Positions 18,960 to 27,028 of a stretch of DNA of 64,000 bases are shown here, piece by piece (within the stretch, counting starts at the first letter, position 1; every line of letters begins with the position of its first letter). Position numbers and translations under genes: made by a program. The notes below the pieces were generated by a model. The model saw nothing but the letters and a program-made list of their open reading frames with translations. It was not told the DNA's origin and did not search any database. Origin of the DNA: Ustilago trichophora (lineage: Eukaryota; Basidiomycota; Ustilaginomycetes; Ustilaginales; Ustilaginaceae); assembly GCA_900323505.1 (NCBI GenBank), contig OOIN01000004.1, positions 1,860,001 through 1,924,000 on the forward strand, written 5' to 3'.

Positions 18960-21578
18960 CTAGGGCGCAGACCACGTTGGAATCCAAGGATGCTCAAATG
19001 ACCACGCTTGTTGTGCGCTTGCGGCTGAAGGCGCCGAGATTGATGCAGCGTTGCCGCTTCTCGCAGTCTCCATCGCCACTGTCTTTTTCCGAAGCGCCAA
19101 CTCGAGCGAATTACGATTATGTCGTGCAGTTGCCAAAAGCGACGAAGTAAAGTCGCTAAAGCCCTGGGCTCCAAGCTGCTGACTTTGCTCGCCAGCGAAT
19201 GTGCTCGTGAGCTGTTCCAGATGTTCAATTGCCTCATCTAGCCTTTCTTTGGATATCGTTGACAATGTGTCGTCGTCAATTGCATCGATTTCGCTCCGGA
19301 AGGCTGAGTACTCTTGCCAGAGCGGTTCGTTGAGATGGTCTTCCTTTGAAGTTCCACTTGTTGCGGTGTGACCAGGCGCAGTAGTTCGCATCCATTTGAT
19401 CCTACTTCCAAAGATTGCTTTGGCCAGCTCGAGTTGAGACGCGTCTTCGTCCGGGTCCAATGACCACGAGAGCGGCAGCTTCTTTTGGGCCGTACCGTCT
19501 TTTGCCACTCGCTCGGAGAAGTGCGTCAAAAAGATGGTGCTGATCGCTAACTGTTCTAGCGCTTGCGCAAGGTGAGTCTGTCGCGACAGATAAAGGATCG
19601 TTGCCGAGTACCTGCGGGGTCTTTGCTCTGGCGAGCACGCTTCCAGTGCTTTGGAAAGCTCATCACGAAGATCGGCGCAGACAATCTTTTGCTCGACTTG
19701 AATGCGACTTGCAAGCCACCACATGGTTTCGCTGTCAGTACCTCGGCCATAGAGCTCGAGCTCAAAACCAGAGAATGTGATCTGCGTCATGACTTCGAGC
19801 GCCAAGTGCTGTGTCGCTGCAAAGAGCGAGTCGGGAATGTAGCGCTCGTTTGGCGCCAGGCATGCCTCTAGTTGACGTCCGAGCTCGCTCGCTTCCTCAG
19901 TGATGTGTACCCATTCGCGGTAAAGCCTTGACGATAGGGTGCGCTTGCATCGTGCTCGATTCTGTGACAGCGCGGTGAGGTACTGCACGAGCTGCCCGGC
20001 TACTCTCTGCATAAAGTAATGGATCCGCTGTCCTAATGGGGGTGGTGCGTTCCATATGGTCTGTGATCCGCCTTCGATGTTGTTGCGCCCAATCCTGGAT
20101 GCGCGCCGCAGAAGAAGCGGATCGATGAGAGCGACCTCTTGGAAGAAGGTCTCGGTGAGCCAATCCAGTGGCAGCCGGCTTGCGATCATGTTGCGGTCGC
20201 AGACCGCGGTCTGCAACAAGGAACGCACATAGGGGGTAGCAGACAGGGGCTGGACGGTCTGATACCGTGTGGCACGGTGGGTGAAGAAAGTCTTCCAGGA
20301 CACGAAGCCAGGGTGTTTGAGGACATGGACGACATCTTGGAGCTCTTCGAGAATGCCGTCCAAGACGCGCCATGTTTCGGCGGGACTGGGCAGTGAGATA
20401 GGTCGAAGCGCTTGACACCATGCAAGACGCCGGTTGTAGGCTGGATCGAAGGCGGAGACGGATGCACTCGAGGGCGCCGCATTCCGGTTTGGTGGCTGGA
20501 GAGGGACGACTTTTGATGTGTCAATATCCGAATCATTCGGGCATTCTTTCATCTGAGACCGGGCTTGTCCGTTGACAGCAGAGACCACGGCTGGGCGCAC
20601 AAGCATCCAGTTGCGTCGAGCGAATTTGGTGTGCATGACCACGTCCAGTGGAGCGGCCTCAGCTGGACTCTGAAGGAGCCGCACTGCGTAGAGCATCTGC
20701 TTGCGAAAGTTGAGCCTGGCCTTGAGAGAGTCCACCTGCTGTTGTTGCAAGATATGTTGCCCCGATTGAAGCCATTCGAGCGCATCCTCGAGCTCAGCGA
20801 TGACGTAACCAGTATCGGTTGTCTCGAGCAGGCTCAAGCCATTCTTATCGGATGAGAAATCTTCGCCATCCTGAACGTTTTGCTTGGAAGTGAGCTCAGA
20901 CCAAGCAATATCGATCGTCTTGACTGTCGCAAGGATGAAAGCCCTAAGCACCTTGAAGACCAGCTGCAGAGATGGCTGACCGGTGCTGGATGCCGCTGTT
21001 GCACTGTCCGCTGGAACATCTTCTACGCCTGCAGATGCAGATGACTGTTGAAAACGCGGATGCTTGTGCGAAAGACTTTTGATAGCGTGATAGTAAAGGC
21101 AAGTGTAGAGAGTCTGCGACAATGCCGAGCCTTGATGCCACGCTGCTTCACAGGCAAGAAGCCGATCCATGATCCACAGCACATCGGCGACCATGAGCGG
21201 CTGAAAGGGATCGAAGTCGGCTATTGAAACGCCTTCCGAGAGGTTGTCCAAACGATCCGAGTCTGGCAGCTCTGATGCTGGCAAGTCCATGCCCGAGTCC
21301 ATTCTGGCGTCCATAATCTTGACAGCGGCCATCGAGTCCATCAAGGTGAAATTGGAGATTGCCACCATCTGACCGAGCCGCAGCTCATCGCATTTGGAGA
21401 AGAGCAGTGCGGTTACATCTTGAAGGCCTGGGCGCGAAGGCGACGATCCTTCAACTTGGGTTGATGCTGCATTGGCATCGGCACTGCCTGCCAGATGCTG
21501 AGCGTCGTTCGCGTCCTTCTCCTGTGTGTCGAGAACCGACGCACCCGTTCCCAGCGGCGGGAGTTGTGGTGAGGTCAT
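18960..21578 (-). CDS. NAA35: NatC N-terminal acetyltransferase auxiliary subunit NAA35 (Mak10)
   Basis: 872 aa from the ATG at 21578; the frame runs 23 codons further upstream only via TTG. NatC acetylates nascent N-termini beginning Met-hydrophobic; Naa35/Mak10 is its large ribosome-anchoring subunit beside Naa30 and Naa38. The diagnostic N-terminal block is present: LRLGQMVAISNFTLMDSM then AAVKIMDARMDSGMDLP, followed by FQPLMVADVLWIMDRLLACE, AWHQGSALSQTLYTCLYYH and a later AFILATVKTIDIAWSE. The C-terminal half is less conserved, with an Ala/Ser-rich tail. A Gypsy retrotransposon LTR ends only 236 bp upstream of the start codon, in the same orientation, so the native promoter is probably separated from the gene. 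Confidence 0.9.
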   Translation of the reverse strand: MTSPQLPPLGTGASVLDTQEKDANDAQHLAGSADANAASTQVEGSSPSRPGLQDVTALLFSKCDELRLGQMVAISNFTLMDSMAAVKIMDARMDSGMDLPASELPDSDRLDNLSEGVSIADFDPFQPLMVADVLWIMDRLLACEAAWHQGSALSQTLYTCLYYHAIKSLSHKHPRFQQSSASAGVEDVPADSATAASSTGQPSLQLVFKVLRAFILATVKTIDIAWSELTSKQNVQDGEDFSSDKNGLSLLETTDTGYVIAELEDALEWLQSGQHILQQQQVDSLKARLNFRKQMLYAVRLLQSPAEAAPLDVVMHTKFARRNWMLVRPAVVSAVNGQARSQMKECPNDSDIDTSKVVPLQPPNRNAAPSSASVSAFDPAYNRRLAWCQALRPISLPSPAETWRVLDGILEELQDVVHVLKHPGFVSWKTFFTHRATRYQTVQPLSATPYVRSLLQTAVCDRNMIASRLPLDWLTETFFQEVALIDPLLLRRASRIGRNNIEGGSQTIWNAPPPLGQRIHYFMQRVAGQLVQYLTALSQNRARCKRTLSSRLYREWVHITEEASELGRQLEACLAPNERYIPDSLFAATQHLALEVMTQITFSGFELELYGRGTDSETMWWLASRIQVEQKIVCADLRDELSKALEACSPEQRPRRYSATILYLSRQTHLAQALEQLAISTIFLTHFSERVAKDGTAQKKLPLSWSLDPDEDASQLELAKAIFGSRIKWMRTTAPGHTATSGTSKEDHLNEPLWQEYSAFRSEIDAIDDDTLSTISKERLDEAIEHLEQLTSTFAGEQSQQLGAQGFSDFTSSLLATARHNRNSLELALRKKTVAMETARSGNAASISAPSAASAQQAWSFEHPWIPTWSAP

Positions 21579-21810
21579 GGTCGTGGCATGACGCGAGTAA
21601 AGCCGGGAATCTCCGTAAAGTAGGGATGGTTGCTGGCGAGCTGGCAATGAGGATGACGAAAAGATCTCATTAAGGTGATTCTGGTTTGGAAGAAACGCCT
21701 GACATGCATCACGCAGACAAGGTTGGTGGAGGATGAGATCCGTGCATTATCTTAGCGCCAAAGAGTGTAAGATCGTTTTTATTCAAACAAGCGATCATTT
21801 GTGCCACATC

Positions 21811-21814
21811 GTAA
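21811..21814. repeat. target-site duplication GTAA, left copy
   Basis: GTAA immediately left of the left LTR matches GTAA immediately right of the right LTR at 27025-27028. Four bases is within the range for Ty3/Gypsy integrases. Confidence 0.75.
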
Positions 21815-21902
21815 TGTTGTGCGATTACGCATTCGAGTTAGAGGCCAAGGGGAATGTGGTTTGATTGCAAGGAACGCGCGCTTAGAAATTGGACTAAATA
21901 CA
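21815..21902 (-). repeat. 88-bp LTR (3' LTR of the minus-strand element)
   Basis: Identical base for base to 26937-27024. The polypurine tract abuts it on the internal side, confirming that this, and not a longer repeat, is the LTR edge. Confidence 0.92.
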
Positions 21903-21915
21903 CCCTCCTCTCCTT
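21903..21915 (-). other. polypurine tract
   Basis: On the minus strand this reads AAGGAGAGGAGGG directly before the TG of the 3' LTR, the expected site for plus-strand DNA priming. Confidence 0.88.
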
Positions 21916-22110
21916 AAAGTGAACTATCCTTCTAACTACCATCTAACTAGCTCTAAGTCAAAACCTGACTCTAAATCCAGTAATTCGCAAAAAATGGTCC
22001 GCAAGCAATCTAACACCGCCAAAAAACGCGTTATTCTCCAGCCTGTATTTAGTTGCACATCGAATGTAATCGAACCTGTGTGCCAGTCTCTCGAAGAGAC
22101 TCGAAACTCT

Positions 22111-25100
22111 CTAGAGTTGAGAGTCAACCTGTGACTGCTCTAACTCTTCGAGCTCCTCATGTGGCCTTGAGGGATCCTCCTCTAATGGAACCAGGTCACT
22201 TCCCTGTCCATCGATGGCCTGCGACTGTGTTCGATCCACCTCTGAATGTGCTTCCAGGGTATGTTGCTGCTGTTGTGCCTGCAACTCCCCTGTAGTTGGG
22301 TCTGGTCCCCTTCGAGCCTGTTGGTTCTCATCCTCATACTCCTCTCGAACTGACCGTTCTATATCTTGATGCAAGTCCTCCTGATCTAGGCCTGCTACAT
22401 CAGGATTGACTGCTCGAAGACTTCGAAAGAATCTCTGGAATGCTGGTTTGTTCCAGAAGTCCTCTACTAGGTTATCTCGAGGGTATGCTTTGAGCAACCG
22501 ATTACCATGTACTAGCGCTCGAAGTGTCTGACCACTACTCGAAGCCAGGCTGTATGTACCTAAAGCCTGTTTAGCCATGATTTGATAGGGTCCAAACCAT
22601 TTTGCTTCGAACTTCAATGGATTCTGATGTCGAATCAGAACCCAGTCTCCGATCTCCAGCTTATGCAGTTTCACCTTCTCGTCATGCAGAGTCTTGGCTC
22701 TAACTGCTCGATTGTAAGCTGCTTGAACTGCCTTATGTCTTTGAGTCCTGAGGTTGGGCAATCGAGTTGTTGGGTCTTCGATCCGTCCATTAATGACTCT
22801 AGGCTGCAGTTCGTCTGTCGGTAACCTAGGCTCGATGCCATAGGTTAGGAAGAATGGACTTTGATTTGTAGCAACTGACCTTCGAACCCTGCAGGCAAAG
22901 ATAGCATTGGCTAGATACTGATCCCATAGCCTCGTGCTCTTTCCTACCATCGAACGTGTCAGCATCCTTCCAATCATTCCATTTAGGGCTTCAACCTTCC
23001 CATTTGTCCTTGGGTGGTATGCTGTAGCTAATCGATGCCGCGTCTTGATGGTTCTAAGCAAGTGTTCGACCACTTCGGCCAGGAAGTTAGAACCATTATC
23101 GCTTAGAATCTCCTTCGGTGCTCCAAAGTTGAGCACGATCTCTTCGTAGATGAAGTCGGCTACTCTCCAGGCTTTTGCATCTGGTAGAGCTTTTGCAATG
23201 GGCCAGCCAGTTGCATAATCGATTGCTGTTAGAATCCATTGGTTACCATCGGCTGTCTTTGGTAGTTGTCCAATGAAATCGATCCCCCACCTTTCAAAAG
23301 GTTGGATGGTTGAACTTGCCATGACTTGTGCCAATTCTCGATCCTGGTTCGAGCGTGATCCCTGAGATACCTGGCATGTTGGGCATGTTCGACAGAACTT
23401 CGATAAGTCTGTTTGCATTTGAGGCCAGTATGCGCGGGTTCGAACTAGGTTTTGCAGTCCAGCTGCTCCTAGATGTCCATAGGATTGATGCATTTTATCC
23501 AGAAAATGCGATCGATGCATCGGTTCCAGGTATGGTGCTTGAGCGCCATCTTCGAGAATGCGAGTCAATTGATCATCAGCATCAAGCCTCCAGTGTCCTG
23601 CTTCCTCAAGCACTAATGACCGTTCGGGCCCTGGAGGTATCTCTCCATCCCTTAGATATGCTTTGATGTCCTCGAGATGATCCGGTTCGGCAGTTAGAGA
23701 CATCAAAAAGTCTGTTCGACGGGAAATTGCATCAGCAACTGTGTTTTCCTCCCCTGCTCGATACTTTATGTCTAGATCGTATTCTCCGAACTCCGCAATC
23801 CATCTCTCTAACCTCTTCGAAGCAATCTTGGTCTTTGGTATTTGGGCTAGGCTTTGATGATCAGTGAGAATGGTAATCTTGCAACCATTCAGTATATAAT
23901 GTCTCCAAGTTCGAAGGGCATGTCGAATGGCCAACAGCTCCTTTTCATGAACTGGATACTTGAGCTCTGCTTCGGACATCTTTCGACCATCGAATGCAAC
24001 TGGGTGCATCTTGCCAGTAGATCGATCCTCTTGTAACAGCACACACCCAATAGCCCAGTCAGAGGCATCCGTTTCGATGGTGTACTTCGAATCCGGATTG
24101 GGTTGTCAAAGGATTGGTGCTGAACAGAGTAGGCCTTTGATCTTTCTAAAGGCTAGATCAGCTCAATCATTCCAGATGACCGGAACTTTTCTGCTGTTCT
24201 TCGATGAGATATCTAAGCCGCTCCCTTTTTCGACCTTGAGGAGATCAAAGAGTGGTGCTGTAATCGAAGCAAACCCTTTGGCATATCTTCGATAATACGA
24301 GCACAATCCTAAGAAAGATCTCAGGTCATGTATCGATGTTGGTCTAGGCCAGTCTCGAATTAACTTCACCTTGTCTTCTAGGGGTTTGATGTTCCCTTGT
24401 CCTACTAGATGACCGCAAAACTCGATCGAAGTAGTCCCGAAGATGCACTTTGATGGTTTTGCAAAGAGTCGATGTTGTTCGAGGATCTCCAGTATCCTTG
24501 ACACATGTTCTTGATGTTCATCCAGTGTATTCGAGTAGATCAAGATATCATCTAGGTAGACAATGACAAATTTGTCTAGGTAAGGTCGAAGTACTCGATT
24601 AACCAGTGTCTGGAAAACCGAAGGGGCATTCTTGAGTCCAAATGGCATGACCAAGAATTCAAACTTCCCTATTCGAGTATTAAAGGCCGTTTTCGATACG
24701 TCTTCCGGTTTGAGCCTAATCTGCCAGTATCCTGAGGTTAGGTCTATCTTCGAGAACCATTGAGCTTGACCTAGCTGATCGAGGCACTGTTGGATAACAG
24801 GCAATGGGTAACCATTTGTTGCAGTTATGGCATTGAGTGCTCGATAATCGATGCACATGCGCCATCCCCCATCCTTCTTAGGAACAAAGATAACAGGGAA
24901 ACCCCATGGGCTCGAGCTTTCTTGGATCATACCTCGATCCAGAAGTGCTCTAACCTGTTCTTCTTGCTCTCGAAGCTGACTTGCTGTCAAATTGTATGCT
25001 CAAATGTTCTTAGGTCCTTCCTCTCCTGTGCAGATGATGCTGTCCTGTAGTTGTCGAAGCATCGGTATAGACTCGATCCTCTCGTCCTGGGGTATGTCTG

Positions 25101-25965
25101 TTCTAAACACCCCTTTATGCCTATCGAGGATTTTTCTTAAGCCTTGATCTGCAACTTGGGTACGATACCCATCTAAGTTCAGATCGAGCTCTTCTCGCAT
25201 CATTAAGAGGAAACAGTGTCCCTCTGTCTTGAAGACCGAGTTCATCTCCTTATGATTTAGGAGATCTAAGGGCCGATCCGGGTCTAAGCAATCTAATTGC
25301 AAGACTCGATCTGATCGCCTGCCCATTAGAGCATGCTTGAATGATCCCTCCTTTGAGTGGAAACTTATGATGTTCGATGGGAAATCTAAGTTGGCTCTAT
25401 GCTGTCTAAGCCACTCGATCCCCAAGATAACATCGTGTTGAGGCATATTCAACACCAAAGCTGTCCCTGGATATTCGAAGCCATCTAGCTCTATTTGAAG
25501 CTGCGCAGTTCCTTCGACTCCAAGAGCTGAACCGTCCGCTAGCTTAACCTGTTTCTGTGTTTCTGGACTGTCTTTATCCACCTGGAGTTGACACTTGTCC
25601 ACCATAGATCTTGAAACGAAGGTTCTCGAAGCACCTGTATCAATCAAAGCCATGAAGTAGCAACCTTCGACTTTGATTTTCAGTTCGATCAAGCAGAAAT
25701 CGCCAGGATTTTCTTGATTAGTCCCTAGATTCAAGTGTTCGACCCTTCGTGCCAAATCCTCATCCATCGAATTGGATGTAGCTTTGTCAGGAGACATTTT
25801 ATGATCGATAGTCCCCTGACTTAGCTTCGATCTTGACCATTTCCCTGGGATTGGGTTGACTCTTCGATCAAAGTCAATCGACGTTCGTTGGGTACAGTTA
25901 CTATGCAGGAAGAGGATCGATGTCCAGTCTGCCCACATTTGAAACATCTGTTCTCCCTTCGACAT
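22111..25965 (-). pseudogene. Gypsy pol (protease, RT, RNase H, integrase) with three in-frame TGA codons
   Basis: One reading frame interrupted by TGA at 25000-25002, 24163-24165 and 24106-24108. Protease: ALIDTGASRTFVSRSMVDK, an active-site DTGA. RT: SPWGFPVIFVPKKDGG, WFSKIDLTSGYWQIRLK, FEFLVMPFGLKNAPSVFQ and the catalytic VYLDDILIYS. RNase H: ETDASDWAIGCVLLQ, overlapping the broken zone. Integrase: zinc-binding H-H-C-C (HQSYGHLGAAG ... FCRTCPTCQVSQ) and a DDE core (WGIDFIGQLP, ILSDNGSNF, NGKVEALNG), then GPY/F (KWFGPYQIMAKQALG). All catalytic residues remain, so point nonsense changes alone account for the loss. It would be expressed from gag by -1 frameshifting. No frameshift or large deletion is seen. 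Confidence 0.93.
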
Positions 25966-26882
25966 TTCTTGAGGAATTCCATCCTTTGATTAGATTGACC
26001 TTGGTTCGAGTTCCCTTGGTTTTGGTAAGATCCCTTCTTCGAAGACTTTGGCCTGTCTTGCATTGGCTTCGAAGCTCGTTCCATAGCTTGATCCTCTAGA
26101 TACCTGCTATAGATCTTGTCTGCAAATCGAGCTAGACCTCTAAGTGTCTGAGGTTCATCAGGAACAAGGCTGAGTCTGTTCAAGACTTCTCGATTGAGGC
26201 CGCTCCTGAACTTCTCGGTCCTTAGATCTTCTGGAATGGGAGGTTCGATACGTTCAGCAAACTTAGAGAACTCGATGAGATATTCTCCAACTGATCTCTT
26301 GCCTTGGACACAGTTGTCATAGTCCTTCTGGCGCTTTCGCTTTGCATTGATGTCTTCGAACTCCGTCTTGATCCATTCGAGGAACCCTTCAAGGGTAAGT
26401 TGCTGGTAAAGGTTCCTTTGAAGTTCAGGGCTTGCAGCATTGTTGAAAGTCCTTTCGAGCTTTGTCCTTTCGATAGCCCAAGCTTCCTTGGCTGAGCCAG
26501 TCAAGCTGTTGGCTGCATAGAGGATTTTCTCGGTTTCGCTCGAGAGGCATCCCTGCAGTTCAAGGAGACTGATACAGTCTTGAACCTGCATGATCCACAT
26601 TCGAACCGCATTGTCCTCTACGGTGCCATCGAACAGCGCAGGTCTGGTACTCACCAGCCTGGCTCCAGCTTGAGTGGGTTGAGCAGAGGCTCGAAGGGTG
26701 CTTATCTCCAGCATCATGCTGTGAACCAACCTTCAAAGGTCTTCGACCTCGCTCGTAGTTGACATATCCCTCGATGCACCACCCAACTGGGGATTGTGCA
26801 TCGAACCACTTACTCCATTGTTACCACTGCCATCAACTGGCATTGTGTTCATCATATCCTGACTAGATTGATTGAATGACAT
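25821..26882 (-). pseudogene. Gypsy gag with CCHC zinc knuckle and one premature TGA
   Basis: Probable start ATG at 26882 (MSFNQSSQDMMNTMP). A TGA at 26733-26735 breaks the frame after about 49 codons, then it continues open to the TAA at 25821-25823. The capsid part includes VRMWIMQVQDCISLLE and FLEWIKTEFEDINAKRKRQ, resembling retrotransposon gag. The C-terminus has a single knuckle CFKCGQTGHRSSSC (C-x2-C-x4-H-x4-C). The gag frame overlaps pol by about 145 nt and is one base out of phase. Confidence 0.85.
25839..25845 (-). promoter_or_regulatory. -1 ribosomal frameshift heptamer G_GGA_AAT
   Basis: In the gag frame the codons are CAG GGA AAT; slipping back one base gives GGG AAA and enters pol (PGKWSRSKL). 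It fits the X_XXY_YYZ rule and lies inside the gag/pol overlap, 16 bases before the gag stop codon. A downstream stimulatory structure was not verified. Confidence 0.7.
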
Positions 26883-26927
26883 CTTGTTGAGTGTTGATAC
26901 TTTTGAGGAGTGATCGAGATTGCAGAA

Positions 26928-26934
26928 GCTACCA
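26928..26934 (-). other. primer binding site, TGGTAGC core
   Basis: On the minus strand TGGTAGC starts two bases after the 5' LTR. It is complementary to a tRNA 3' end of the form GCTACCA, as in yeast initiator tRNA-Met. Only about 7 bases match my recollection of that tRNA, so tRNA identity is tentative. Confidence 0.65.
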
Positions 26935-26936
26935 AG

Positions 26937-27024
26937 TGTTGTGCGATTACGCATTCGAGTTAGAGGCCAAGGGGAATGTGGTTTGATTGCAAGGAACGCG
27001 CGCTTAGAAATTGGACTAAATACA
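26937..27024 (-). repeat. 88-bp LTR (5' LTR of the minus-strand element)
   Basis: Identical to 21815-21902 and followed by the GTAA target duplication. On the sense strand it starts TGTATTTAG and ends CACAACA. Confidence 0.92.
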
Positions 27025-27028
27025 GTAA
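27025..27028. repeat. target-site duplication GTAA, right copy
   Basis: Matches 21811-21814 on the other side of the retrotransposon. Confidence 0.75.

Larger units (their letters stand above)
21815..27024 (-). mobile_element. Ty3/Gypsy LTR retrotransposon, 5.2 kb, ultra-short LTRs, inactivated by TGA codons
   Basis: Bounded by identical 88-bp direct repeats with TG...CA ends on the sense (minus) strand and a GTAA target duplication. In sense order: LTR, primer binding site, gag with a CCHC knuckle, -1 frameshift site, protease, reverse transcriptase, RNase H, integrase with a GPY/F module, polypurine tract, LTR. The RT-RNaseH-IN order and GPY/F tail define Ty3/Gypsy; no C-terminal chromodomain was recognised. 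Four premature TGA codons (26733-26735, 25000-25002, 24163-24165, 24106-24108) break gag and pol. LTR identity says the insertion is recent. TCGA tetranucleotides are strikingly frequent, unlike the flanking genes. Confidence 0.95.

Noticed and set aside
24106..25002. Sequencing error or stop-codon readthrough as the cause of the pol interruptions
   Set aside because: Four of four stops share the same T-TGA context and replace a plausible CGA, which random error would not produce; programmed readthrough at four sites is unlikely.
26000..26015. GGTTCGAGTTCCC, a tRNA B-box-like word
   Set aside because: It lies inside the gag coding region, with no A box or cloverleaf around it. No tRNA was supported anywhere in the window, though a proper covariance scan was not possible.
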